A stretch of DNA of 43,222 nt from Bacteroidota bacterium (GCA_023251435.1 JAHEYU010000054.1:1-43222), one strand, 5' to 3'; shown: positions 7,942 to 16,804, counted from the first letter of the stretch. Numbers and translations are program-made. The notes: generated from the letters alone by a model not told the origin.

Positions 7942-8217
7942 ATGTATGCCACCGAAGCGCGTGTTTTCATCCGGAAATTAATTAGGATGCAACAGGTAAT
8001 TGAGCAGAAAGGATACCGCAGGAACGACCAGCAGGCGGTACGCAAAAGCCGCGAACACCTGAAGCTTTACCTCGATTATTACCGCTACGACAAGGACGAC
8101 CAGATGCGAAGTTTTTGGGAACGCAACCAGGAACACATCCGCACACTGTTACCGGCAGACACACATCCGGGATTTGCCAATATAATGGACCAATACATGA
8201 AATTAAAAACCGATTGA
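7942..8217 (+). CDS. Hypothetical phage protein
   Basis: 91 residues, rich in Arg/Lys and Tyr (RKLIRMQQVIEQKGYR, LKLYLDYYRYDKDDQ), helical, no Cys motif and no membrane segment. It lies 4 bp after the DUF4406 gene and 2 bp before the next, in one operon. Possibly nucleic-acid binding because of its charge; not recognised. Confidence 0.6.
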   Translation: MYATEARVFIRKLIRMQQVIEQKGYRRNDQQAVRKSREHLKLYLDYYRYDKDDQMRSFWERNQEHIRTLLPADTHPGFANIMDQYMKLKTD

Positions 8218-8219
8218 TT

Positions 8220-8570
8220 ATGAAAACGACTACCAATTTAAACAGTCACGAAATATGGCATAAATGCACCAATTGCGGCACTACCTACGACCGCAGGGCG
8301 CAAGTTGACAGCTGCCCCAAGTGCGGAACTGTTATTGCCGATGAAACAGGTAGGTTTATTTACCCTGTAGCTATTTTACTTATGCTGATTATTTTCTGCA
8401 GCTGCTCTGTTACCAAAACAACCTACAAGGTACGCCGTCACCAGAACCGTATGCTTCAGGAAGTAATACAATACCAAAGCTCTACCCCCAGCGGACAGGA
8501 CTGGATACGCCCTTACCGCAACTGGGACCGCCGCCCACACGGCAAACGACCCTTCCAGTTTTTGCAATAA
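8220..8570 (+). CDS. Zinc-ribbon protein with a membrane/lipobox-like segment
   Basis: 116 residues from ATG 8220. Residues 16-35 hold a CxxC...CPKC zinc ribbon (CTNCGTTY, CPKCG). Residues about 45-62 are hydrophobic and end LLMLIIFCSCS, resembling a lipobox, but internal rather than N-terminal. The tail is basic. The combination looks like a fusion of a rubredoxin-like knuckle and a phage i-spanin-like segment. No function can be assigned. It overlaps the next gene by one base. Confidence 0.55.
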   Translation: MKTTTNLNSHEIWHKCTNCGTTYDRRAQVDSCPKCGTVIADETGRFIYPVAILLMLIIFCSCSVTKTTYKVRRHQNRMLQEVIQYQSSTPSGQDWIRPYRNWDRRPHGKRPFQFLQ

Positions 8571-8821
8571 TGTTTGGCCCCATACACATCCACGAGCATG
8601 GAACCGCCTTGTGCCATGCCGGAGAAGGTATCTACATCAACTTTGAGGATGCAGCCGGGATGAACCACCAGAATTGCTGCCCCGACTGCCTCCGCCGATA
8701 CCTGAACATCGCAAAAATGAAACGCATGGACTGGAACTATAAGAACATTGACAAGGCGCTTTTACGCGGCCAAAGCACACAGGAAACAAGAGTTTTAAAC
8801 AGATTTCAAAAAATAGAATAG
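8570..8821 (+). CDS. Hypothetical His/Cys-containing protein
   Basis: 83 residues. MFGPIHIHEHGTALCH followed by NHQNCCPDC suggests metal binding through His and Cys. The remainder is basic and helical. No family recognised. Operon member, sharing the TAATG junction with the gene before it. Confidence 0.55.
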   Translation: MFGPIHIHEHGTALCHAGEGIYINFEDAAGMNHQNCCPDCLRRYLNIAKMKRMDWNYKNIDKALLRGQSTQETRVLNRFQKIE

Positions 8822-8822
8822 T

Positions 8823-8999
8823 ATGAAAAAGCTAAATGTATATGGAGTTGAAATGACCGAACTTGAAAACATGATGTTTAGCAAGTGGGTATCGAACAAT
8901 TCGATTTCAATGAACACAAAAACAGAGTATGAACGATACGAAATAACATTGGCATGGCTGGAACAACAGCAATTGCAATCAATCGTAAATAGTAAATAA
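8823..8999 (+). CDS. Short hypothetical protein ending in a spacer repeat
   Basis: 58 residues from ATG 8823 (MKKLNVYGVEMTELE...). The last residues SIVNSK and the stop codon are supplied by the ATCGTAAATAGTAAATAA spacer repeat, so the C-terminus may have been remodelled by repeat insertion. No family recognised. Confidence 0.5.
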   Translation: MKKLNVYGVEMTELENMMFSKWVSNNSISMNTKTEYERYEITLAWLEQQQLQSIVNSK

Positions 9000-9021
9000 C
9001 AAAATCGTAAATCCAAACAAG

Positions 9022-9294
9022 GTGAGCAACAAGAACCCCACGAAGTTTACCCCCGCCAGCAGCATGCGCTACATGAACGGAAACGCACCCAGCCACGATG
9101 CCGACGTACTGAAAGCGAAAAAAATTAAAAGCCCTGATGTATCTAAAAACATAAGGCATTACGATCCGGTATCGAAGACCACGACATTCTTCATTTCGCA
9201 AGAGCGGTACGATTTATACATGCACCGCAGGCAATATCCTGAAGTGTTTTTGGAGAATGTAAAAAAGGGCGGAAGAAGAAGTAACAAACAATAA
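9022..9294 (+). CDS. Hypothetical basic protein
   Basis: 90 residues from GTG 9022; the next ATG in frame (9064) would shorten it to 76. Basic, without Cys, ending KKGGRRSNKQ. Not recognised; possibly DNA-binding by charge. Confidence 0.5.
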   Translation: MSNKNPTKFTPASSMRYMNGNAPSHDADVLKAKKIKSPDVSKNIRHYDPVSKTTTFFISQERYDLYMHRRQYPEVFLENVKKGGRRSNKQ

Positions 9295-9308
9295 AACCAA
9301 TATTGAAA

Positions 9309-9950
9309 ATGAAAGAACTACCTATTTTATTCAGCACCCCAATGGTGCAAGCTATTTTAGAAGGCCGGAAGACAATGACCATACGAACACGAGGACTTGA
9401 AAAAGTAAATCAAGCGCCTGACAAATATGTCCTCGCTGGCAAATATCACATTTTAACTGATTCACGTTTCGAAGCTTTTTTTGCCAATCCTGAAAACATG
9501 GATAAAATTGAAGCTAAATGTTATTACGGGTTACCAGGTGATGTGCTATGGGTAAGAGAAAGTTTTTGCAAGCTCGCAAAATGGTACGGATACAAATCGC
9601 TGGAAAAATCGCCAAGCCAAATTAAATGGAAACCCTCCATTCACATGCCAAAAGCAGCCGCCCGTATTTGGTTGCAGGTTGAAGAAATAAGGGTGGAGCG
9701 TTTGCTGGAAATTACGGAAGAAGATTCGATTGCTGAAGGTGTTGAGCATATTGATCAACATGGTCAAAAAGTATGGAAGCGATATGACGACTATTACATC
9801 GTGACTACCAGTCCAGTCGTTTCTTTTTGGTCGCTTTGGGCATCAATTAACGGTGAAGACAGCTGGAACGCTAACCCCTGGGTTTGGGTGGTAAAATTTA
9901 AAGTGTTGAGTACTACCGGAAAGCCACAACTTGAAACACGTAACCCGTAA
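9309..9950 (+). CDS. ASCH-domain phage protein
   Basis: 213 residues from ATG 9309 (an upstream TTG at 9303 is less likely). LFSTPMVQAILEGRKTMTIRTRG and GDVLWVRESFCK are the typical opening of phage ASCH/PUA-like proteins; WVWVVKFKVL near the end is the last strand. ASCH proteins bind nucleic acid or modified nucleosides; several phage members are annotated as morphogenetic proteins. The final residues TTGKPQLETRNP are encoded by the tandem CGTAACCC spacer, so the natural C-terminus probably ended near KVL. Confidence 0.75.
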   Translation: MKELPILFSTPMVQAILEGRKTMTIRTRGLEKVNQAPDKYVLAGKYHILTDSRFEAFFANPENMDKIEAKCYYGLPGDVLWVRESFCKLAKWYGYKSLEKSPSQIKWKPSIHMPKAAARIWLQVEEIRVERLLEITEEDSIAEGVEHIDQHGQKVWKRYDDYYIVTTSPVVSFWSLWASINGEDSWNANPWVWVVKFKVLSTTGKPQLETRNP

Positions 9951-9961
9951 CCCGAAAAACT

Positions 9962-10447
9962 ATGCGCGAAGAATGGGATCAAATGGGCACCGATGTCCGC
10001 AATTTACAGGAGGCCATGCAGGAGCTGTTGGAAATAATGCCGCAATCTCCCACTTTTTTCAAGGCCGAAATTAAGATCAAAAAGTCGTGGGAGAAATTCA
10101 AAAAGACTTTCAACAATTTCGATGGGTTTATTTCGCCCATGAAAGCCATTGCGGTGAAAGAACCGTGGAACGACCCCGAGTTTCTATCGACCTGGAAAAT
10201 GTGGAAAGAATACCTTCAGGAGCAACACGGCGTTTGGATGCGAAGCCGCAGCGAGGTAATGGCGCTTAAACACCTTACCGATCTGGCCAACAACAACCCG
10301 AAAGAAGCAATCAGATTTCTGGAATATGCAATGGCCGGACGTTACCAGAACTTTTTCAAAGTAAAAGCTGAAGAATCACAAATCAATAATTTAAGCAACA
10401 ATGGACCCGAAGAAAAAAAACCAACAGTGGTCAAACGGCCAAAATAA
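9962..10447 (+). CDS. Replication protein, probable helicase loader
   Basis: 161 residues. The C-terminal half follows the pattern of phage replication/loader proteins that end in a tryptophan- or glycine-rich knob: FLSTWKMWKEYLQEQHG, ALKHLTDLANNNPKEAIRFLEYAM, GRYQNFFKV. The N-terminal half is helical. It overlaps the DnaB start by 47 bases, so a partner role in loading the helicase is likely. The assignment rests on pattern and neighbour, not on a catalytic motif. Confidence 0.6.
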   Translation: MREEWDQMGTDVRNLQEAMQELLEIMPQSPTFFKAEIKIKKSWEKFKKTFNNFDGFISPMKAIAVKEPWNDPEFLSTWKMWKEYLQEQHGVWMRSRSEVMALKHLTDLANNNPKEAIRFLEYAMAGRYQNFFKVKAEESQINNLSNNGPEEKKPTVVKRPK

Positions 10448-11873
10448 AATGACCATCGAACAGATTAACGCCCAGTACGGAAAGATTCCGCCACAGGCCA
10501 TAGATGTTGAAGAAGCAGTGATGGGAGCCTGTATGCTGGAACGCGATGCATACTCGAACATATCGGGGCTGGTTACTGCCGAAATGTTTTACAAAGACGA
10601 AAACCAGAAAATTTTCAAGGTAATTGAAAACATGGTGGCCGGTGGTAAAACAATTGACCTGTTAACCGTTACCCAGCAATTAATGCAGGACGGAGTACTG
10701 GAAGCAGTGGGCGGTCCGCTGTACATTACCCAGCTTACTTCGCGGGTGGCCAGCGCTGCACACATCGAACACCATGCCCGTATTATTTACGAGAAATACG
10801 CCCTGCGCGAAATGATCCGCCGTTTTAACGAATTGATTACAATTGCCTATAACGACGATTTTGACGAAGTGGATATGGCTTATGCCATGAACACGCAGGC
10901 CATTGACGATTTACTGGCCGGAAAAACCGGAATGCGCCACATTCGTGAGGTAATGAAAGACAATACCCGTGAGGTGGAAGAACGTCAGCGAAAAGCCGAT
11001 CGTGGCGAAATGCCCGGAATACCTACCGGACTGGCCGACATGAACCGCGCCACCAACGGATGGCAGAAAAGCGACCTCATTATTATTGGTGCCCGTCCCG
11101 GAATGGGAAAAACAGCCTTTGCCCTGCATTTTGGCAAATGGGCAGCAAAAGAAAAGTTTCCGGTGTGCTTTTTCTCGCTCGAAATGAAAGATACCCGCCT
11201 AAGCCAACGGTTAATACTATCTAACGGTGGTGTTGATTCTGAACACCTGAAATCGGGTAAAATGACCGGAGAAGATTGGGCAGCTTACCATCAATCGATT
11301 GGTCAGCTCGAAAACCTGCCGATTTACATTGACGATACCGCAGCTTCGTCGGTTCGCTACATTTCGGCAGTGGCACGCAACAAAGCCCGGCGTGGCGAAT
11401 GCTCGATGATTGTGATAGACTACCTGCAATTGGTTGAAACCCCGCAGGAAAATGGCTACAGCAACAAAAACCGAGAACGCGAAGTGGCCGAAATTAGCCG
11501 CGCCCTTAAAAAGCTGGCCAAGGATCTAGACATACCTATTATTTTGCTGGTACAGTTAAACCGTGGCGTTGAAAGCCGGGCCGATAAAACTCCAATGCTG
11601 TCGGATTTACGCGAATCGGGAGCCATTGAGCAGGATGCCGACATGGTTATTTTCCCGTGGAGACCGGAGTACTACGACCCCGAAGTGGTGGATGAAAACG
11701 GCATCTCGCTGGTAAACGAAGTATTCCTGGTAATAGCCAAAAACCGCGAGGGCGGAATTAAAACCATCACCTGTAAAAAATCGACCGACTTCTCACAGAT
11801 ATTCGACAGCAACCCGAATAACTGGATTCCTGAATTGGGCGACCGATACGAAAAAGAAGCAGACAAATTTTAA
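10401..11873 (+). CDS. dnaB: Replicative DNA helicase DnaB
   Basis: 490 residues from ATG 10401; ATG 10449 is an alternative that avoids the overlap and removes only a polar leader. The N-terminal domain (about 30-140, AIDVEEAVMGACML) and the RecA-like domain (about 205-470) are complete. Walker A is GARPGMGKT (230-238), Walker B MIVIDYLQL, and the later LRESGAIEQDAD is the usual DnaB motif. It should form the hexameric fork helicase of phage replication, together with the loader-like protein and the downstream helicase/primase-like protein. Confidence 0.95.
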   Translation: MDPKKKNQQWSNGQNKMTIEQINAQYGKIPPQAIDVEEAVMGACMLERDAYSNISGLVTAEMFYKDENQKIFKVIENMVAGGKTIDLLTVTQQLMQDGVLEAVGGPLYITQLTSRVASAAHIEHHARIIYEKYALREMIRRFNELITIAYNDDFDEVDMAYAMNTQAIDDLLAGKTGMRHIREVMKDNTREVEERQRKADRGEMPGIPTGLADMNRATNGWQKSDLIIIGARPGMGKTAFALHFGKWAAKEKFPVCFFSLEMKDTRLSQRLILSNGGVDSEHLKSGKMTGEDWAAYHQSIGQLENLPIYIDDTAASSVRYISAVARNKARRGECSMIVIDYLQLVETPQENGYSNKNREREVAEISRALKKLAKDLDIPIILLVQLNRGVESRADKTPMLSDLRESGAIEQDADMVIFPWRPEYYDPEVVDENGISLVNEVFLVIAKNREGGIKTITCKKSTDFSQIFDSNPNNWIPELGDRYEKEADKF

Positions 11874-11877
11874 GGCT

Positions 11878-12756
11878 ATGAGTGGAGATTCAAAAAAAAT
11901 GATTGCATTTAGTTATCTGGGATCCAAATTTTCAATTGTTGACAAAATTGAACCTCTATTCCCTGAACATATTCATTTCATTGATGTATTCATGGGTTCT
12001 ATGGCTGTAACCCTGAACAAAAAGCGCAGCCAGATTGAAACCGTAAATGACATTAATGGTGATGTAGTTAATTTTTTCAGGGTTTTAAGAGAACGACCAT
12101 ACGAACTTTACACCCAACTGTTTTTAACACCTATTTCCCGCGAAGAATTTAATAATAGTTGGGAAATGGAAAATATCACAGAAATGGAACGTGCCCGTAG
12201 ATTTTATGTCAGGATCAGACAGTCTTTTTATAGTATGGGAGCTCAAAAACAAAGTAAAGGATGGCACCTGGTTAAAACACAGTCCAGAAGTAATATGGCT
12301 GAAACGATTTCGAAATGGAGAAATTCAATAGATAAACTTTTTCCTGTTATCGATCGCCTGACATCAGTTCAGATTGAAAACAGACATTTCAGAGATCTAA
12401 TTCCGGTTCTTGATTTTAAAGATGCTTTTTTCTATGAAGATCCACCATATCCATTGGAGGTTCGAAAAAGTTCGAATGATTATAAGTTTGAATTTACCGA
12501 TCAGGATCATGAAGAGCTTGCAGAAATAAATCACTCATGTAAAGGCAAGGTGATGATTTCATCCTACGATGGACCAATGATGCAGAGCCTTTATAAAGAT
12601 TGGTACTTCATAAAACTACCCGTAAAACTAAATAACATCAGAAAGTCGCCAGTTCAGGAATGCGTATGGATGAACTACGATCCAAATCAGATTAACGGCA
12701 GACTATCCATTTTTGATTTATACTCCAGACAAAATGAAACAGTATCAATAATCTAA
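11878..12756 (+). CDS. D12-class DNA adenine N6-methyltransferase
   Basis: 292 residues. FSYLGSKFSIVDKI (11-24) and FIDVFMGSMAV (34-44) form the SAM-binding part; YEDPPYPL (186-193) carries the catalytic DPPY. The order fits Dam-like (D12, alpha) methylases of phages. There is no endonuclease beside it, so it is likely an orphan methylase that marks phage DNA or blocks host restriction. Four bases separate it from dnaB. Confidence 0.9.
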   Translation: MSGDSKKMIAFSYLGSKFSIVDKIEPLFPEHIHFIDVFMGSMAVTLNKKRSQIETVNDINGDVVNFFRVLRERPYELYTQLFLTPISREEFNNSWEMENITEMERARRFYVRIRQSFYSMGAQKQSKGWHLVKTQSRSNMAETISKWRNSIDKLFPVIDRLTSVQIENRHFRDLIPVLDFKDAFFYEDPPYPLEVRKSSNDYKFEFTDQDHEELAEINHSCKGKVMISSYDGPMMQSLYKDWYFIKLPVKLNNIRKSPVQECVWMNYDPNQINGRLSIFDLYSRQNETVSII

Positions 12757-12776
12757 ACTATCAAAAACTAAAACAA

Positions 12777-13013
12777 ATGGGCAACTTTTTATTACTCACA
12801 AAAAATGGAACTAAACCTCCAACTTATCAACATCGTGAAATTGGTTTGGCTGTGGCTGAAGCAAAAAGACTACACGAACTTCATAAAACAGATGTTTTAA
12901 TTCTCGAAGTTGTTGGCGAGATTAAATCTGTAGAAGTTCCGGTTACAAGGACTGAAACAAAAGTAGAAATTGATGAAAGGTTAATAGAAGTACTGAATGA
13001 TTTACCTTTTTAG
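12777..13013 (+). CDS. Hypothetical protein
   Basis: 78 residues, with strands and helices (MGNFLLLTKNG, VLILEVVGEIKSVEV). No Cys and no known motif. It ends in NDLPF; an acidic-aromatic end like this resembles the SSB protein-interaction tail, though it is short. Operon position between methylase and helicase gives no specific role. Confidence 0.5.
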   Translation: MGNFLLLTKNGTKPPTYQHREIGLAVAEAKRLHELHKTDVLILEVVGEIKSVEVPVTRTETKVEIDERLIEVLNDLPF

Positions 13014-13075
13014 CAACGACCAAACATCGCACCACAACCCGAAACCCGAAACCCGTAACTCGCAACCCATTCAAC

Positions 13076-14320
13076 ATGGCCAAAATATCATCACTCAAAA
13101 CCGACTCTGTAAAGACTTCTCAAAACAAGATCGACGAAGTACGCGCTTTTCTGAGTCAGAACTACGAAATACGGGTCAACCGTTTCGATCCGAACCCAAA
13201 CCGTGCTGTAATTAAGCCCAAAAGTAAGCGTTTTGAGTACGGCGTAACCTGGGAGGAAATAAGCATTCACATGATAGAAGAAGGCGTACAGTGCAGCGAT
13301 ACAGTACTGCGTAAGCTGCTCCGTTCGCCCAACTACATGACCACCTACAACCCTGTGACCGAATACTTCGAAAGCCTGCGCGGAAAATGGAAAGGTGCAA
13401 GCCATATTGATATGCTGGCCGCTCACCTCATTATTCGCGAATATGGCGATATGGGCCGCGACTACTACAAAATACGCTTTTACCAGTATTTTAAGAAGTG
13501 GCTGGTGGCAACCGTTGCCTGTGCCATGAAAAACATTCCGAACCCTGTATTTTTAGGGTTGGTACATTCAGACGAAGGCATCGGCAAAACTTTCTTTTTC
13601 GAATTCATGACACCACCGGCGCTGCTTCCTTATCTGGCCATCTCGAAAGACGATATTAACAAGTTCGACATCGAGTCGGCATTCGCCCAAAACTTCTTTA
13701 TCCTGTTCGACGAACTGGTCGGAATTACCCGCCGCTCGAACGAGATCATTAAAAAGGTGGCTACTCAAAAAACCATTCACGTACAGCTGCCGCGCGATCC
13801 GTTTCCCAAAGAAATGCCGCGCATTGGTACCGGATGCTTCACCAGCAACAAAACGCCCGAACTGGGTGGTTTTATTACCTCCGGAATGGGTTACCGCCGT
13901 TGGCTGGTTATCGAACTCGAGTCGATTAATCAGGACTACAGCCGTAAGGTTGACATTGACCAGGTATGGGCTGAAGCGCTTATGCTGATGGAAGACGCCG
14001 ATTACAATTACGAGTGGAACCAGACCGAGTGGGACGAGTTTAAAGTTACCAACGAACGGTACCGGGTCGAAACAAGCTGCACGAAGTATATCCGCATGTA
14101 TTTCCGCAAACCTATTAATGGCGAAGGCGAATGGTTGCAGGCCCACGATGTATTGAACCGGATGATTGAGAAGAAACTTATCCGTAGTGAAGATCGTGGA
14201 TCGATGAGCAACGAAGCAATCGGGCGCGCGCTTACTCAATTGGGATTTGAACGGAAGAAAGTTCGTAAGGAGGGTGATTCGGTTTATGCCTATAAGCTAT
14301 GTCATTTAGATTCTTTATAA
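13076..14320 (+). CDS. VirE/DUF5906-type phage replication ATPase (helicase)
   Basis: 414 residues. Walker A HSDEGIGKT (164-172) and Walker B FFILFDEL (207-214) lie in the arrangement of P4-like or VirE-family SF3 helicases, with the sensor region SNKTPELGGFITSGMGYRRW after them. The C-terminal 60 residues look like a winged helix. There is no N-terminal primase domain, so it works with a separate primase or as an origin-binding helicase. The candidate iteron origin begins 60 bp after its stop. Upstream, 13033-13072, is a CCCGAAA/CCCGTAA tandem spacer. Confidence 0.8.
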   Translation: MAKISSLKTDSVKTSQNKIDEVRAFLSQNYEIRVNRFDPNPNRAVIKPKSKRFEYGVTWEEISIHMIEEGVQCSDTVLRKLLRSPNYMTTYNPVTEYFESLRGKWKGASHIDMLAAHLIIREYGDMGRDYYKIRFYQYFKKWLVATVACAMKNIPNPVFLGLVHSDEGIGKTFFFEFMTPPALLPYLAISKDDINKFDIESAFAQNFFILFDELVGITRRSNEIIKKVATQKTIHVQLPRDPFPKEMPRIGTGCFTSNKTPELGGFITSGMGYRRWLVIELESINQDYSRKVDIDQVWAEALMLMEDADYNYEWNQTEWDEFKVTNERYRVETSCTKYIRMYFRKPINGEGEWLQAHDVLNRMIEKKLIRSEDRGSMSNEAIGRALTQLGFERKKVRKEGDSVYAYKLCHLDSL

Positions 14321-14380
14321 AACCTTAATATTTTCAATAATATATAAAAAACTCAAAGAAAAAATGAAAACACAAAATTC

Positions 14381-14550
14381 ACTTACCACACTTACCACAC
14401 CGCCAGAACCCGCACCAATAAAGGAAAAAATGTGGTAAGTAGCCTTTTTTAGACTACTTACCACAACCGACCACTAACCTACCACAAGGCAAAGCGAAAA
14501 AAAAATGTATTGATTATCAGCGTTTTAAAATGTGGTATGTGGTAAGTAAA
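14381..14550. other. Candidate replication origin: ACTTACCACA iterons with hairpin
   Basis: Five exact copies of ACTTACCACA: 14381 and 14390 on +, 14431-14440 on -, 14456 on +, 14538-14547 on -. There are two near copies (14477 +, 14531 -). The copies at 14431 and 14456 extend into a perfect 12-bp inverted repeat (14431-14442 and 14454-14465) with an 11-base, T-rich loop. The flanks are AT-rich with A runs. The cluster lies directly after the replication helicase in an otherwise gene-free 312-base gap. An alternative is an operator for the next gene. A 24-codon frame (14364-14438) crosses it and is unlikely to be a gene. Confidence 0.6.
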
Positions 14551-14632
14551 CTTCAGGTTATTTTTTTTACCGAAAAGCATATATTTTAAAACCAATAGAT
14601 TGAATATTAACACTTTAAAAAAATAAAAACCA

Positions 14633-15193
14633 ATGGAAAAAACTGAATTTACAATTGAAAAAACGACGGTGGAATGCTATAAAATAAGGCATCCACAAAC
14701 CGGAATGTATTGGGCTGATATCACCCTCGATGTCATGGGAAGGCAAGGCCGCATAAGCATATCATCAGACTTTGGCAACTACGCTAACTTTTGGGGCGCA
14801 TGTGGCAGTGGATTTAAAAATTTTCTCACTGAAATAAATATGGGGTATGCTGCCGATAAGTTTAATGCCGATCGATGGTTTGATCTTGATTCAACGATTC
14901 AAGTATATAAAGAGCATGTTTTATTCTCCCGCAGAGAAGGACACATAAAAGCCGAAAAAGCCCGGGACATTTTTAACGAAATCAAAGAACTGAAAGGATG
15001 CAGCAGTGAATCAGAATTCGTCGGCCAGATGTGGAATAGCAATGAATTGATGCGCTTTTTTGATGGATGCCCTGAGATGTCCAGAAGTATAACTCCTCAA
15101 TTCCGAAAATTCTATAAAACAGTTTGGCCCGTATTTATCGACCAATTGAAGCAGGAAATTGAAGCCGAAAAATTAACTCCTGAACCTGTTTAA
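14633..15193 (+). CDS. Conserved phage hypothetical protein
   Basis: 186 residues with a mixed alpha/beta first half (GMYWADITLDVMGRQGRISI) and a long helical second half (about 95-186). No catalytic motif or Cys ligand set. It begins just after the iteron cluster and is followed at 3 bp by a helical protein. It may be a replication accessory by position only. Confidence 0.55.
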   Translation: MEKTEFTIEKTTVECYKIRHPQTGMYWADITLDVMGRQGRISISSDFGNYANFWGACGSGFKNFLTEINMGYAADKFNADRWFDLDSTIQVYKEHVLFSRREGHIKAEKARDIFNEIKELKGCSSESEFVGQMWNSNELMRFFDGCPEMSRSITPQFRKFYKTVWPVFIDQLKQEIEAEKLTPEPV

Positions 15194-15196
15194 CCA

Positions 15197-15475
15197 ATGG
15201 AAAAACAAATCAAACTAGCAGCCAGCCTCTATAAATGCAGAGACACTGCCGCCCGCTTCTTCAGAGAAGAATATGCCGAAAAGCTGAAGCCTTACATCCA
15301 CATTATTAAAGCGGTAATGAAAGCCAATGAACTGAATGAATTGAAGGCTATGCTAAAAATCAGCCAATCCGAAACATACCAGGAAAACGGAATGACGCAG
15401 CTATTGTTTATGGCCGCCGCAGTTGAGATGATGGAACCATCGGAAGAATTTTTAACCCAAACAAAAGAGCAATAA
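15197..15475 (+). CDS. Hypothetical helical protein
   Basis: 92 residues, all helical in appearance (LAASLYKCRDTAARFFREEYAEK, then LLFMAAAVEMME). No motif recognised. It is 3 bp after the 186-aa gene and adjacent to the 58-aa zinc-finger-like gene, in one operon. Confidence 0.55.
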   Translation: MEKQIKLAASLYKCRDTAARFFREEYAEKLKPYIHIIKAVMKANELNELKAMLKISQSETYQENGMTQLLFMAAAVEMMEPSEEFLTQTKEQ

Positions 15476-15476
15476 A

Positions 15477-15653
15477 ATGGATTATGTATTTATAAACGAT
15501 TGTGCAGTTGATGGCTGCAAAAAAAAGAATATGGGTGAAGGAACCCAGATGTGTAAAGAGCATCAGACACAATATGAGGCTGGTGAAAAGCTAGTTGCCT
15601 TCTACGGAAAGACAGTTCAGAAAAAAGAATTTCAAAAAAAACCAATAAAATGA
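15477..15653 (+). CDS. Small Cys/His protein, zinc-finger-like
   Basis: 58 residues from ATG 15477. CAVDGC at 9-14, then MCKEH at 25-29 could form a CCCH zinc site, followed by a Lys-rich tail. It overlaps the next gene by 4 bases (ATGA). Confidence 0.5.
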   Translation: MDYVFINDCAVDGCKKKNMGEGTQMCKEHQTQYEAGEKLVAFYGKTVQKKEFQKKPIK

Positions 15654-16039
15654 AAACACAATTTGGAGAATCATTAACAGGCGATTTCGAGGAAAGAACC
15701 TGGACATTCGAAATGCCTGAAGACTTTACACTAAAATTCGGTGAATTTGCAATCGTGCCAAAAGCTGAATACGATGCGTTGATTGAAAAACCAACCTTCA
15801 ACGGCGAATTGATTCTAACGCTGGAGAGTAAAAACGAATGGATTCGCAAAGTTCCCCGCCGTCTTCCTGAAAAAAATTATCACAACGAACATTTTATTTG
15901 TATCGATGCCAATGGCAATACACTGGTGATGGGTGAAGATTTTGCAGCTGCCGAAAAAATGAATTCATATCCTGTTAGGGTTTACAGGCATATCAGGGTG
16001 TCGGATGCAGAGAAAGTTAAAAACTCAATTACGCAATAA
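15650..16039 (+). CDS. Hypothetical protein
   Basis: 129 residues, beta-rich start (MKTQFGESLTGDFEERTWTFEMPE) and a compact second half with VRVYRHIRVSDAEKV. Not recognised. A structured RNA element begins at the stop codon, so the gene may be read from upstream only, with the element controlling the next gene. Confidence 0.5.
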   Translation: MKTQFGESLTGDFEERTWTFEMPEDFTLKFGEFAIVPKAEYDALIEKPTFNGELILTLESKNEWIRKVPRRLPEKNYHNEHFICIDANGNTLVMGEDFAAAEKMNSYPVRVYRHIRVSDAEKVKNSITQ

Positions 16040-16040
16040 A

Positions 16041-16123
16041 GTTATTGATCGCATCCCGGAAAAGTCAAGGGTTTACAAGCTGCTTTACCCAGCTACCCTT
16101 GACAGAATCCGGCACTGCTCAAT
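16041..16123 (+). ncRNA. Structured leader element, copy A (hairpin part only)
   Basis: ATTGA...GCA...CGGA...GTCAAGGG pairs with CCCTTGAC...TCCG...TGC...TCAAT, giving a long interrupted hairpin nearly identical to copies at 31.26, 32.24 and 39.41 kb. Its loop has its own small stem AGCTG/CAGCT. The pseudoknot half found in the other copies is absent here. It precedes the 86-aa gene at 16167. Confidence 0.6.
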
Positions 16124-16166
16124 GAGTGAGATTGCATAATTAAGTTTAACCTAAAATTTAGAAGTT

Positions 16167-16427
16167 ATGAAACACGAAAGCGTACTCGGATTAAACATGA
16201 TCAAAAACGACGAACTGCCGGTTTGGATTAATGTACTCAGTAGAGAATGTATTGATCAGGATGGAAATATCTATCCGGCAATTACAGATCCTGAAAAATT
16301 AATGAACGAACTAAACCTGATCAACGACTTACTTAAAATTCAGAAATTAAAAGCATTACTGAATAAAAAGCGAGGATTAAAAGATGTGATATCTGGCCGT
16401 ATTGCAATGGAATTAACAACGAAATAG
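16167..16427 (+). CDS. Hypothetical helical protein
   Basis: 86 residues. MKHESVLGLNMIKNDELPVW, then an acidic stretch and a basic helical end. No motif recognised. It is the first gene after element A and is followed after 2 bp by a zinc-ribbon protein. Confidence 0.5.
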   Translation: MKHESVLGLNMIKNDELPVWINVLSRECIDQDGNIYPAITDPEKLMNELNLINDLLKIQKLKALLNKKRGLKDVISGRIAMELTTK

Positions 16428-16429
16428 CC

Positions 16430-16804
16430 ATGATTTCATATGACCACGAAATTTGGTGCAGACAAGGTCTGATTACTGAAGAGGACTGTTTACAATTCAG
16501 AATCGATGAAGCGTATATCATCGGAAAGTTCCTGCAACGACAGGAAGATGTAGTTCCAAAGCCCGGGCAGGTTTGGCTGATCGATCACTGGGAATTTTAC
16601 AATTATGTGGATGATAACTGCTATAAATGTGGAGCTCATTACATTAAGCATTATACCAACCAGTGCTTATGTGGAAAGTGTTTTGTAAAGTATCACACTA
16701 CATGGTTGTCAATCTCACAATTTGAAGTAAACAAGCGATTCAAGGCCAATCAACTGGCTTATAAAAACAGAAACAAACAAATTCAAATAACCATAAACTT
16801 TTAA
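16430..16804 (+). CDS. Zinc-ribbon hypothetical protein
   Basis: 124 residues. CYKCGAHY then CLCGKC (about 64-84) form a four-Cys zinc knuckle in the middle of the protein. The C-terminus is basic (KNRNKQIQITINF). Probably nucleic-acid or protein binding; no family recognised. Confidence 0.55.
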   Translation: MISYDHEIWCRQGLITEEDCLQFRIDEAYIIGKFLQRQEDVVPKPGQVWLIDHWEFYNYVDDNCYKCGAHYIKHYTNQCLCGKCFVKYHTTWLSISQFEVNKRFKANQLAYKNRNKQIQITINF

